From Enterococcaceae bacterium OF42-14pH9A (lineage in GTDB: Bacteria; Bacillota; Bacilli; Lactobacillales; Enterococcaceae): a DNA stretch of 64,000 bases. The notes beneath the pieces are model-generated. The model was not told the origin of the DNA. It was given only the letters and a program-made list of their open reading frames with translations, and did not search any database. Location of the stretch: contig JAQEYU010000002.1 of the NCBI GenBank assembly GCA_027692465.1, positions 310,001 to 374,000 on the forward strand. Direction: 5' to 3'. Of this stretch, positions 1-8,255 are shown piece by piece; position 1 is the first letter of the stretch; each line of letters begins with the position of its first letter. Both the position numbers and the translations under genes were made by a program.

Positions 1-1553
1 AGCTTCGCCAATTCCTGTTGGATCTTGCTTTCGGTTTCCATATCAACAGCTGAGGTGGTATCGTCCAAGATCAAGATCGATGGGTCTTTCACCAACGCAC
101 GGGCCAACGAGATCCGCTGTTTTTGACCGCCGGACAAACCGACACCCCGCTCACCGACGATCGTTTCGTACCCTTGTGGCATTCGAGAAATAAAAGCGTC
201 CGCATCGGCCACCACCGCCATCTGCCGAACATAATCACTGTCAGCATAAGGATTCCCAAAGGCGATGTTGTCGCTGATGGTGTTGGAGAACAAGAAGACG
301 TCCTGCATCACCATCGAAATGTTTTCCCGCAGCTGACGGACCGGATATTCTTTGGCATCCTTGCCGTCAATCAGTACCCGTCCGGCTGTCGGATCGTAAA
401 AACGTCCCACCAGATTCACCAGTGTTGTCTTACCGGAACCCGTTTCCCCTAAGATTCCGATGGACTGCCCTGGTGCAATCTTGAAATTGACGTTTTCCAA
501 AACGTTGTGCTTCGGATCATCAGAGAAGTGGAAGGAAACATCTTGGAATTCCACAAAGCCTTTGATCGGCACCACTTGGTTTTCTTCCGACACTTCGATC
601 TGAGGCTTGGCATTCAGCATTTGGCGAATCTTGATGCAGGCAGCTGAGAAGCGCTGTACATCGTTGATCAGCCAGCCGGCCATCCGCATCGGGTTGTTCA
701 GCATCCACAAGTAGCCGTTAAATGCGACCAGATCCCCGATCGTCATGGTTCCTTGGATACACAGGGCACCACCAAAGATTAGCGTGATTGCCCCCAATGA
801 CCCTGCCAACCCGTCCAATACCGGCAGATACGTCCGTGTGACTTTGGCCGAAGCCATGTTGCGCTGTTTGAAATCATCGTTGTAGCCGTTGAATTTCTCG
901 ATTTCGAAATCTTCTCGAGCAAAGGCTTTGACCACTCGATTGCCGCCGATGTTTTCTTCCACCATCGAGTTCAACCGCGAAAAGCTTTCCCGGATTTCAA
1001 AGAACAGCGGGCGGGCTTTTTGCCCCATGCCACGGGTCATCAAGAAGATGACCGGAGTAACAGCTACCAGCGCCAGCATCAGCTTCCAATTGATGACAGC
1101 CATTACCGCAACCGCTGCTACAAACCAGATGACACATTCCATGATATTGTAGATGACCCAGGAAACGAAATGCCGGATCGCATCGGTATCCCCGGTCATG
1201 CGGGCCATGATGTCCCCCACCCGTGTGTGGTTGAAGAAATCAAAGTCCAGCTCCTGCAATTTTTTATACATATCTTCCCGCAGTTGAAAGATCGTATTCT
1301 GCCCTACCCGCTCCCATAAAAGCTGATACGAGTAGCGCATAATCGTTCGTACCAAGGTGGTCCCGATCATAATAGCAATCAACGGAATCAATAAGTTCAC
1401 TTCATTTTTATAAATGACCTGGTCCACCACCATTTTGCCCAGATACGGATTGATGACGATCAAAATCGCATTTCCGATCAGAAACAAAGTGGCAAGAGCG
1501 ATTTTCCCCTTGTACTGTTTGACATATTGCCAAATCCACTGTGCATTGCTCAT
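1..1553 (-). CDS. Exporter-type ABC transporter, fused permease-ATPase (3' end outside window)
   Basis: This is a half-transporter with a membrane domain followed by an ATPase domain, the layout of multidrug or lipid exporters such as the Efr/Lmr/BmrCD type. I translated the minus strand from the ATG at 1553-1551, which is preceded by a good AGGAGGT site. About 517 codons lie inside the window out of roughly 575 to 590 expected. The N-terminal half is hydrophobic and matches the ABC transmembrane type 1 fold. The ATPase part shows Walker A GETGSGKTT, signature LSGGQ and Walker B ILILDDTTSAVD (second Asp in place of the usual catalytic Glu). That degenerate Glu is typical of one subunit of a heterodimeric exporter, so a partner gene probably lies just beyond the window start. 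Substrate cannot be told. An AraC-type regulator is divergent from it. Confidence 0.9.
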   Translation of the reverse strand, partial: MSNAQWIWQYVKQYKGKIALATLFLIGNAILIVINPYLGKMVVDQVIYKNEVNLLIPLIAIMIGTTLVRTIMRYSYQLLWERVGQNTIFQLREDMYKKLQELDFDFFNHTRVGDIMARMTGDTDAIRHFVSWVIYNIMECVIWFVAAVAVMAVINWKLMLALVAVTPVIFLMTRGMGQKARPLFFEIRESFSRLNSMVEENIGGNRVVKAFAREDFEIEKFNGYNDDFKQRNMASAKVTRTYLPVLDGLAGSLGAITLIFGGALCIQGTMTIGDLVAFNGYLWMLNNPMRMAGWLINDVQRFSAACIKIRQMLNAKPQIEVSEENQVVPIKGFVEFQDVSFHFSDDPKHNVLENVNFKIAPGQSIGILGETGSGKTTLVNLVGRFYDPTAGRVLIDGKDAKEYPVRQLRENISMVMQDVFLFSNTISDNIAFGNPYADSDYVRQMAVVADADAFISRMPQGYETIVGERGVGLSGGQKQRISLARALVKDPSILILDDTTSAVDMETESKIQQELAK

Positions 1554-1589
1554 TTTTCTGACATACCTCCTGTCGTTTATATAGCTTAA

Positions 1590-1614
1590 CCCATTTAATT
1601 TTGATTGAAATGGG
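1590..1614. promoter_or_regulatory. Inverted repeat in the divergent promoter region
   Basis: CCCATTT at 1590-1596 and AAATGGG at 1608-1614 form perfect 7-bp arms around an 11-base spacer. The site sits between the divergently read ABC transporter and AraC-type regulator, about 40 bp from the transporter start. Position and symmetry suggest an operator or a transcription-factor site. No protein assignment is possible from sequence alone. Confidence 0.4.
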
Positions 1615-1693
1615 ATATTTTAGTTTTTTTGATGTAGAATATTATTATCTGACCTGCCCCGCAAAAGTACCTAAAAACAACGGAGAATCCATC

Positions 1694-2536
1694 ATGCAGC
1701 TAGTAAATCCACAAACCTTCAATCCCGAGATTATCTACTTGTTCGACCCTTGGAACAAGCCGGACAATTTCAGTAAAATGCACAGCCACGACTTTCTCGA
1801 GATCACCATCATGCTGGAAGGTGAGGCGATGTATCAGTTTGGCCCGCAAGAACCCGTCGTGGTCCGGGCCGGCGAGATCCTGCTTTTTAACCCCGGTGTC
1901 AAACACAGCGAATGGCAGGCCCCCAATACTTGTTCCCACCAGCTGCATATCGGCTTGCGGAACATCTCGCTGGACGGCCTTAAGCGCAACTTTTTCCCGA
2001 ATACCCAACCGTTATTGGAGCTGGGGCGCTACCAGCACAATGTCATCGACAAAGCTTGGGAGGCCATCCGGGAGCTCAACGATGAGCGCAGTGAATTCAA
2101 ATTGATGCACAAAGGCCAAGTCATCCAGATTTTGGCATATATCTTACGTGGCTTGACCGAGCAGCATACCAGCATCCTGCCGCAGCTGACCTCCAGTGAA
2201 AAGCGCCATCAGAAAATCGTCAACCAGACCATCTATTTCATCGAAAACAACTATCAAGAAGAGATCACCTTGGAAAAACTGGCGCTGGATCATTTTGTCA
2301 GCCCCACCTATCTTTCCCGGATCTTCAAGGAATCCGTTGGCATGAGCCCCATCAATTATTTGATCAACATCCGCCTGACCCATGCTATGGACCTGTTGAA
2401 AAAAGGCAAAAGCACCATCAAGGAAGTGGCCAAAGCAGTCGGCTACCAAGACGCCTACCACTTCAGTAAATCTTTTAAAAAACAGTTTGGTATCTCGCCA
2501 TCCACAATCAATACCGATACGCTCAAAGATGCTTAG
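1694..2536 (+). CDS. AraC/XylS-family transcriptional regulator with N-terminal cupin
   Basis: The product is a 280-residue regulator. The N-terminal half looks like the cupin sensor of AraC proteins (HSHDFLEI, then GEILLFNPGVKHS). The C-terminal 100 residues carry two helix-turn-helix units (EEITLEKLALDHFVSPTYLSRIFK and IKEVAKAVGYQDAYHFSKSFKK), with the GISPS ending. An upstream ATG at 1610 gives an extension that would overlap the promoter-like AT-rich DNA. I prefer the ATG at 1694, which follows GGAGA at 1682 and starts with a normal cupin lead-in. It is divergent from the ABC transporter, so control of that transporter is plausible but is inference. The ligand is unknown. Confidence 0.85.
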   Translation: MQLVNPQTFNPEIIYLFDPWNKPDNFSKMHSHDFLEITIMLEGEAMYQFGPQEPVVVRAGEILLFNPGVKHSEWQAPNTCSHQLHIGLRNISLDGLKRNFFPNTQPLLELGRYQHNVIDKAWEAIRELNDERSEFKLMHKGQVIQILAYILRGLTEQHTSILPQLTSSEKRHQKIVNQTIYFIENNYQEEITLEKLALDHFVSPTYLSRIFKESVGMSPINYLINIRLTHAMDLLKKGKSTIKEVAKAVGYQDAYHFSKSFKKQFGISPSTINTDTLKDA

Positions 2537-2544
2537 GGAGTTGC

Positions 2545-2706
2545 TTAGGGCGTGTCTGAAAACTCCAGCGGCAGATATTTTGGTCCTTTTCACCGCAATC
2601 TACTCGTAAATGCGCAGCTTTGCACCACATAAGCTGCGCTTTTCTCCTTGATTTCGGCAGGTCCGCAAAACTCTGGATTCCCCCAGAGTTTTCAGACACA
2701 CCCTAA
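2545..2706. repeat. MITE-like palindromic repeat, copy A
   Basis: This 162-bp element is bounded by TTAGGGCGTGTCTGAAAACT at the left and its near-perfect inverse at the right: the 21-bp arms match at 20 positions. An inner palindrome, GCAGCTT/AAGCTGC, lies near its middle. Much of the internal sequence recurs in the same order at 36452-36617. It contains no gene and sits directly after the AraC-type regulator. The structure resembles a miniature inverted-repeat element or a REP/BOX-like repeat. The family is not one I can name. Confidence 0.7.
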
Positions 2707-2740
2707 TCGCCAAAACAGCTACTTTTCTCAACAGAAACAA

Positions 2741-2787
2741 AAAGCAGCAGCAAACCGAGAGCTTTCGGTTTGCTACTGCTTTTTTAT
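2741..2787. terminator. Bidirectional rho-independent terminator
   Basis: An arm beginning AAAGCAGCAGCAAACCGA pairs with TCGGTTTGCTACTGCTTTTTT, with a T run on either strand. It lies between the converging AraC-type regulator and pepF and can end both. Confidence 0.85.
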
Positions 2788-2870
2788 GCGCTATTCACTT
2801 AAGCAGTTCTGTTTTAGTCAGTCTGGACCTGCCCTTGGCTTTCTCGTGACCTATGCACGGTCTGATAAGG

Positions 2871-4688
2871 TCAGTCAGCCAGCTCTTCGATCAGTGCTTC
2901 CAGTTCATTCAAGCGCTGTTCAAAGACTTTCATGGCGTCTTCGATATAGTCGGCTTTGGTCATATCAACGCCGGCTTTTTTCATTACTTCGATCGGATAG
3001 TCGCTGGAGCCGGATTTCAGATAGTTCAGGTAATTTTCCAAAGCTGCGGGTTCTTTATCCAGTACTTTTTTCGCCAATGCCGAAGCAGCGGAGAAGCCGG
3101 TCGCATATTGGAAAACATAGTAGTTGTAGTAGAAATGCGGGATCCGGGACCATTCCAGCTTGATCTCCGGATCGGCTGTGACATCCTCACCGTAGTATTT
3201 GGCGTTCAATTCGCCATAGTTGTCGCTGAGAAATTCTGCCGTCAGCGGTGTTCCTTTGGCATCTTCAGTGTGGATGAAATGCTCGAACTCAGCAAACTGG
3301 GTCTGACGGAAGATGGTTCCTTTGAAGCCGTCCAGATAATGGTTCAAGACATAGGCTTTGACCCGCGGATCGGTTTCGGTTTCCAACAGATATTCTGTCA
3401 AAATATTTTCGTTGGTGGTGGAAGCAATTTCCGCCAAGAAAATCGAATAATCCCCGTAGACATACGGTTGATTGCTGCGGGTGAAGTAGCTGTGAACGCT
3501 GTGGCCCATCTCATGCACCAAAGTGAAGAGCTGATCCAGCGTATCGTGCCAGTTCATCAGGATATACGGCGCCGTATCATAAGCCCCGGAGGAATACGCC
3601 CCACTGCGTTTGCCCTTATTTTCCACTACATCGATCCAGCGGTTGGAGAAAGCTTCTGCCACGACAGCTTGGTATTCGTCTCCCAAAGGCTGCAAAGCGG
3701 CTTTCGCTTTAGCAACTGCTTCTTCATAGGTGTAGCTGATTGGCGCTTCACCGATGATCGGCGTATACATATCATACATGTGCAGCTCATCGACAGCCAA
3801 CAGTCGTTTGCGCAATTTTACATAACGATGCAAAAGCGGCAGGTTCTTGTTGACGACTGCTACCAGGGTATCGTACACACTTTCCGGAATATGGTTGCCG
3901 CTCAAAGCTGCCTCCCGAGCCGAGCCGAAGTTGCGGACTTTGGCTTTGTAGTTGTGCCCTTTGACATTGGTTGTCAGCGTTTGGGCAAAGGTGTTGCGGA
4001 ATTGTTCGTAAACAGAATACAACCCTTTGAAGGCTTCCTCCCGCACCCGGCGGTCGGTATTTTCCATCAGCTGCCCGTAAACACCGTGAGACAATTGGAT
4101 TTTTTCCCCGTCACTGCCTTGAATAGTTGGGAAAACCAGGTCGGCATTGTTCAGCACTGAGAAGGTATTGCCGGCCGCGCCGAAGATCTCACCGGCCCCG
4201 GCCAACAGCGCTTCTTGTTCTGCCGGCAGGATATGCGGCCGATTGTCTACCATCTGCTGCACATAATGACGATACACTTCCAGCGAAGGATCTTTTTCAA
4301 AATAGCCCCAGATCACATCGTCCGACAAGCTCAAAAGCTCCGGTTCAAACCAGGACAAGGCCTCACTGGTTTCCGCCAACAGACTGGAAGCCCGGGCATA
4401 CATCCCCTGGTAGGCAGAATTGGCGGTATCCTGATCGTTTTTCAAATGGGAATACACATAAAGCGTCTCCAGTTGGCGATAAACATCCAACAGATAGGTC
4501 ACCGCATCTTTGAAGGCTTGCGGCCCGTTTGCCAAAGTGCCTTTGTACCCGCCGACCTTAGCGATTTCTTCTTTCAAGCTGGCAAAGGCCGCGTCAAAGG
4601 CGGCATCGTCCTTGAAGATCAGCGTCAGATCCCAAGTCAGCTCTTCCGGCAGCGATTCCCGTGTCGGTAATTGTGTTGTTTCGGTCAT
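2871..4688 (-). CDS. pepF: Oligoendopeptidase F (M3 zinc metallopeptidase)
   Basis: PepF hydrolyses short to medium peptides in the cytoplasm and helps recycle peptides. The translated product shows the M3 zinc motif HEMGH at residues 392-396, close to its position in lactococcal PepF. The preceding TLDQLFTLV and the following HSYFTRSNQP are also typical. An in-frame ATG further upstream at 4799 adds 37 residues unlike the family. The ATG at 4688, preceded by AGGGGAA, gives 605 residues, the usual PepF length. It lies downstream of coiA with a 329-bp gap and ends at a bidirectional terminator. The coiA-pepF pairing is common in Bacilli. Confidence 0.96.
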   Translation of the reverse strand: MTETTQLPTRESLPEELTWDLTLIFKDDAAFDAAFASLKEEIAKVGGYKGTLANGPQAFKDAVTYLLDVYRQLETLYVYSHLKNDQDTANSAYQGMYARASSLLAETSEALSWFEPELLSLSDDVIWGYFEKDPSLEVYRHYVQQMVDNRPHILPAEQEALLAGAGEIFGAAGNTFSVLNNADLVFPTIQGSDGEKIQLSHGVYGQLMENTDRRVREEAFKGLYSVYEQFRNTFAQTLTTNVKGHNYKAKVRNFGSAREAALSGNHIPESVYDTLVAVVNKNLPLLHRYVKLRKRLLAVDELHMYDMYTPIIGEAPISYTYEEAVAKAKAALQPLGDEYQAVVAEAFSNRWIDVVENKGKRSGAYSSGAYDTAPYILMNWHDTLDQLFTLVHEMGHSVHSYFTRSNQPYVYGDYSIFLAEIASTTNENILTEYLLETETDPRVKAYVLNHYLDGFKGTIFRQTQFAEFEHFIHTEDAKGTPLTAEFLSDNYGELNAKYYGEDVTADPEIKLEWSRIPHFYYNYYVFQYATGFSAASALAKKVLDKEPAALENYLNYLKSGSSDYPIEVMKKAGVDMTKADYIEDAMKVFEQRLNELEALIEELAD

Positions 4689-5017
4689 ACTTGTTCCCCT
4701 TTTCTTCGCGAATACTTCGCGGAAATTCGGATGCGCTGAGCTGCCGGTGAAAAATTGAATTTCGACTTTGGCCTGCCGCCAGATCGCCCAAGAAGCCAAA
4801 GACGGCGGTCACGGCAAGGAAAGCCTGATTCAGTTATTACCGGCAATTTCAGACACAGCCGTCATGGTTTTCCGTTTTGTCCCGGCGTGTGCTGTCCATT
4901 TATCAGCAGCAGCGGGACCGGACAATCCTATGTTATCACAGTATTCAGAATTTTCTAGTCCGAAGACTTTCGCAACACCGCTGTTTTTCCTTGGAAAACT
5001 ACCGGCTGACCTACTGC
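4689..5017. other. Intergenic region between coiA and pepF, no gene seen
   Basis: This stretch of about 330 bases holds short frames on both strands but none has a convincing ribosome site or family resemblance. It presumably carries the pepF promoter. I could not pick out convincing -35/-10 boxes or a terminator for coiA. Confidence 0.5.
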
Positions 5018-6022
5018 TCAACACTGACTCGCCTCTTGCCATAACTCGCGGCACTCAGCAAAGACATCCGCCAGCACCTTTTGCTGATCCAAAAGCAGAA
5101 ACGGCCACTCCAGAAGTTCCTCTGCCTGTCGATACCATTTCATAAAATCTACCTGTGGATTTCGGGAGAATAAAAAGCGCAGACCCACCAACTGCTGCTC
5201 CAATAAGAACTGCTGCCTGCCGGGAAGATAGCACCAATCCGGCAGTGCCAGCAGGTTCCCGCCCAACTGGTAACAAGCACCCTGCAGCCGGATCATCCCC
5301 TTGGTGCGGGAAGCCAAACTCCGCTGCAGCTGCAGGCGGTACTCGGCGATCTCCCAGCGGGGTTTTGGTACCGGCTTATGGCAGCGACTGCCGGGATGGA
5401 AGAGACCGGCAAATAAAGACGCCCCCACAAAGCATTCCGTGACAGCAAATAATGCTCCCTCACGATAATGCCAATCCAGATCATGATAATACAGCAGCCG
5501 TTCCTGCTTGGTATCAAGCCCCCAAAGCTCCAGCCCCTGCGGTGAAGCCCGTACCACCGCCTTGGTCAACTGGGACCAACGCAGCCCCCTTCCCGGTAGA
5601 AATCGGCGGCCCAGTATCCACCAGGGGTCATAGCCTTGCACCAGATAATTGTGCGTCCGTTCCTGAAAACGGCGGGCGGTAATCCCCGAGCACTGGAATT
5701 CGACTGCCAAGCGCCTCCACAAAAGATCCGGCCGCTGCGCAAGCTCCGGCAGATACGCCTCCAAACAGGCCTCTGCCGGCAACAGCCGCAACAGCAGTTC
5801 TTTGCCTGCCAAGTGCTCCGCCGTCTCCCCTTCTGACAAGGAGCGGCACTCCTGATTGATCTGATGGGCAAAATGAGGAATCTTTTCCCGCCCGTTCTTG
5901 AAGATTACTGCTTCTCCGCAGCCGGGACAAACCAGCCTTTGACCGGCCTCATTTCGACTGAGGGCTTCTCGATACTCGCTGCCGCTGATCAGACAGCCCC
6001 CCTGCTCCTTGGCTATCAACAT
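5018..6022 (-). CDS. coiA: CoiA-like competence protein / nuclease-fold protein
   Basis: CoiA is a competence-associated cytoplasmic protein that helps recombination after DNA uptake and has a predicted restriction-endonuclease-like core. The N-terminus carries a Cys-pair and His unit (CPGCGEAVIFKNG, then HFAH) typical of CoiA. The middle carries RPDLLWRRLAVEFQCSGI, whose D...E.Q pattern fits the PD-(D/E)xK core. I start at the ATG at 6022 rather than at 6046, because AAAGGAGG lies 8 bases upstream of it. The product is then 334 residues. Gene order spx, mecA, coiA, pepF is conserved in Bacilli, but here mecA upstream reads the other way. The CoiA family diverges quickly, so activity is inferred. 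Confidence 0.85.
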   Translation of the reverse strand: MLIAKEQGGCLISGSEYREALSRNEAGQRLVCPGCGEAVIFKNGREKIPHFAHQINQECRSLSEGETAEHLAGKELLLRLLPAEACLEAYLPELAQRPDLLWRRLAVEFQCSGITARRFQERTHNYLVQGYDPWWILGRRFLPGRGLRWSQLTKAVVRASPQGLELWGLDTKQERLLYYHDLDWHYREGALFAVTECFVGASLFAGLFHPGSRCHKPVPKPRWEIAEYRLQLQRSLASRTKGMIRLQGACYQLGGNLLALPDWCYLPGRQQFLLEQQLVGLRFLFSRNPQVDFMKWYRQAEELLEWPFLLLDQQKVLADVFAECRELWQEASQC

Positions 6023-6201
6023 AACCGCCGCCTCCTTTGCAATCATTTACAAAAAGAGATACGCCGCCGGGTCCAAATTTTCGTGTCGTCATCACATTTC
6101 TTCATTTCAGCCGACGGTCGCAGTGGCGAAAACAGCAGTTCTGCCGCCTTAGGATTCTCTTTAGAGTGACAGGTTTTCCTTTACTTTTGGGGGAGTTTCG
6201 T

Positions 6202-6207
6202 TACAAT
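6202..6207 (+). promoter_or_regulatory. Probable -10 box of mecA
   Basis: TACAAT lies 43 bases before the mecA start. The sequence 16-17 bp upstream is only weakly similar to a -35 box (TTTACT). The position would give a leader of about 35 nt with the GAGGTG ribosome site at 6234. Confidence 0.4.
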
Positions 6208-6249
6208 GGATACATATTGAAGACACGTGAAAATGAGGTGTAGCTAAAA

Positions 6250-6903
6250 ATGGAAATGGAACACATCAACGAAAATACCATCCGGGTCTTGATCAAAAGT
6301 GAAGATTTAGCTGCGCGGGGCATCACCTTTTTGGATCTTTTAGGCAACCACAGTGAAGTTGAAAACTTCTTTTACAGCATTCTTGAAGAAGTCGACATAG
6401 ACGAAGAATTCAAAGGGAGCGAAGCAGTGACTTTCCAAGTGCTGCCAAAAGGCGACGGCCTGGAATTGTTCATCAGCAAAAACCTCAGCATGGAGGATCT
6501 CAACGATCTTGATGAGTTTGCCGAAGATTTTCCTGATGAGCCGGGGGCGATTTTGCGACGGACGATCGGCGAGCAGCTGCAGGAAAACAGCCAGGACAAA
6601 GACGTGCCGCTGCCCCGTAAATTCATCTTTGAAATGGTAGATTTCGAGCAGCTGGTCTTGATGGCTCAAGCCGTACAACTGGACTGCGTCGTCAGCAACC
6701 TCTACCAAATGGCTGGCTTCTACTTTTTGGAAGTCGAATTTGTCGATGAACTGATCAGCGACGGTCAGATTGAAGACTACCTGGCTTACATGGCAGAGTT
6801 CGCCCGCCGCAGCAATGCGACTTCCGAGGTCTTGTCAGAACACGGCAAGCTCTTGATGGAACATGATGCACTGGAGCTGACCCGCTACTATTTTGAAGAT
6901 TGA
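6250..6903 (+). CDS. mecA: Adaptor protein MecA
   Basis: MecA is the adaptor that brings substrates such as ComK, and in some species Spx or ComX-type factors, to the ClpC unfoldase. The 217-residue product matches full length. The N-terminal domain (MEMEHINENTIRVLI, then FLDLLGN and FFYSILEEVD) binds substrate. An acidic linker of about residues 78-120 leads to the C-terminal ClpC-binding domain (FEMVDFEQLVLMAQ, ending LTRYYFED). The start follows GAGGTG. It faces spx convergently and coiA divergently. In Bacillus and related genomes spx, mecA, coiA and pepF run in one direction, so this orientation suggests a local inversion. Confidence 0.97.
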   Translation: MEMEHINENTIRVLIKSEDLAARGITFLDLLGNHSEVENFFYSILEEVDIDEEFKGSEAVTFQVLPKGDGLELFISKNLSMEDLNDLDEFAEDFPDEPGAILRRTIGEQLQENSQDKDVPLPRKFIFEMVDFEQLVLMAQAVQLDCVVSNLYQMAGFYFLEVEFVDELISDGQIEDYLAYMAEFARRSNATSEVLSEHGKLLMEHDALELTRYYFED

Positions 6904-6907
6904 TCTG

Positions 6908-6949
6908 AAAAAAATCCCGTTCGGCTTAAACAACCGAATGGGATTTTTT
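6908..6949 (+). terminator. Terminator of mecA
   Basis: AATCCCGTTCGG pairs with CCGAATGGGATT around a short loop and runs into TTTTTT, five bases after the mecA stop. Confidence 0.9.
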
Positions 6950-7162
6950 ACGTCCAGCGATAGCTTCCTCACCTGTACCCCATCGAACAGAAATGAAGCT
7001 GCCTTGTCCGAAGAGTCCGAAAAATTTTCCGAAAACTCGGCGGCTGATTCCGGCACACAGCTGCCGGAGTCAAATCAGAGAGGCTTCTGAAAATTTGCAA
7101 AACTTGGTACATTGCTTTAAAACAACCAGTATGAAGTACCGTACCTGCAACAGCAGACAAAA

Positions 7163-7190
7163 AAAGACAGAGCAGCTGCTCTGTCTTTCG
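7163..7190 (-). terminator. Terminator of spx
   Basis: Read on the minus strand, AAAGACAGAGCAG pairs with CTGCTCTGTCTTT and continues into a run of seven T. It begins about 20 bases after the spx stop. Confidence 0.88.
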
Positions 7191-7207
7191 TATTGTTATC
7201 GTTGATT

Positions 7208-7606
7208 TTAGAGGCCGGCCATCAATTGTGCGTGACGCAGTTCCAATTGGCGTACTTCACGAGGCAGGAAGCGGCGGATCTCATCTTCGTTGAACCCGAC
7301 TTGCAGGCGTTTTTCGTCGATCATGATCGGACGACGCAGCAGGCCTGGATTTTCTTGGACCAGATCAAGCAATTCCTGTAACGGCAGTTCATCTAAATCG
7401 ATATTCAGTTTTTGGAAGACTTTAGAACGAGTCGAGATAATCTCTTCGGTTCCGTCTTCAGTCATTTGCAAGATCGCCTTCAATTCGGAAATGTTCAAAG
7501 GTTCAGAGAAGATGTTCCTTTCAACAAAAGGGATCTCGTGCTCTTGCAACCACGCGCGAGCTTTTCTGCATGACGTACAACTTGGGGAAGTATAAAGTGT
7601 CAACAA
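7208..7606 (-). CDS. spx: Transcriptional regulator Spx
   Basis: Spx is a redox-sensitive ArsC-fold protein that binds the RNA polymerase alpha C-terminal domain and redirects transcription under thiol stress. The N-terminus [18 protein letters not shown] contains the CxxC switch, and [21 protein letters not shown] is the conserved C-terminal part. A frame from GTG at 7615 would overlap the AAGGAG site itself. The TTG at 7606 lies 8 bases downstream of AAGGAG and gives 132 residues, matching Spx length, so a TTG start is preferred. It has its own promoter and terminator and converges on mecA, whose product is a ClpC adaptor. Spx itself is usually degraded by ClpXP. Confidence 0.95.
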   Translation of the reverse strand: MLTLYTSPSCTSCRKARAWLQEHEIPFVERNIFSEPLNISELKAILQMTEDGTEEIISTRSKVFQKLNIDLDELPLQELLDLVQENPGLLRRPIMIDEKRLQVGFNEDEIRRFLPREVRQLELRHAQLMAGL

Positions 7607-7615
7607 CGTAATCAC

Positions 7616-8255
7616 TCCTTTTTATATCGTGGAGGGTCTTAAAATAATCGCCCTCAGCTTTAAATCTGACTCTATTATACCCAATGAAAAATCAAATATC
7701 CAGTCTTTTCTCAAAAAAATATTTACAAAATTAAAGTTGTCTTAATGTGTTAGCCCGCATTTTTACCGGTTTTCAGGAAGTTTCATTTTTTTAAAATGAG
7801 AATTCACAAATTTTATTCCCATATTAGCAAAGGATAAATTCGGGGATTTGTTTAGTGAAACTTTTACTTAAAATACGGAATTACTGTCCTGACATCCTCT
7901 TTACCGCTTTATATTCTGTTCAAAAATATTATTTTTTGCCCACCTTTATGAAAAAGCTTACAAAGATAACTAATGAGGACAGATACGGGTTTTCACCTGA
8001 AGTAAAAATCTTTGGTTCAGGATCGGCAACTTGTATAGTTCAGTTATTTTTTGGTCAGTAAAAAGCAAATTCCCAAGCACAAAAATCCACAAAATAAATA
8101 TTTTTTCTGAAGAATTTCTTCACTCCGAAACCTCATTTTTTTAATACCCGAAAAAAGGTACAAAAGCCTTTTTTTAAGAAAGAATCGCAGGAAAATAAAG
8201 AAACACCTCGAATTTTTTCGCCAATTTTTTTATGGATTTTAGAAATTTTTGACAA
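7616..8255. other. Long AT-rich intergenic region
   Basis: These 640 bases hold the spx promoter at one edge, and otherwise DNA much richer in A and T than its surroundings, with many T and A runs. A 68-codon frame at 7855-8061 has no ribosome site or family resemblance and is not called. No clear terminator for the ABC transporter at 8256 was found. Possible contents include an unannotated RNA or a horizontally gained remnant, but nothing specific is supported. Confidence 0.5.
7674..7702 (-). promoter_or_regulatory. Probable spx promoter
   Basis: On the minus strand TGGATA and TATAAT are separated by 17 bp, and the -10 box is preceded by GGG. It would start an RNA with a leader of about 60 nt before spx. 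Confidence 0.55.

Noticed and set aside
2853..4160. A 435-codon plus-strand frame opposite pepF
   Set aside because: It is the mirror of a clear pepF gene, with no family resemblance of its own.
7855..8061. A 68-codon frame in the AT-rich gap
   Set aside because: No ribosome site, no recognisable domain and composition like the surrounding non-coding DNA.
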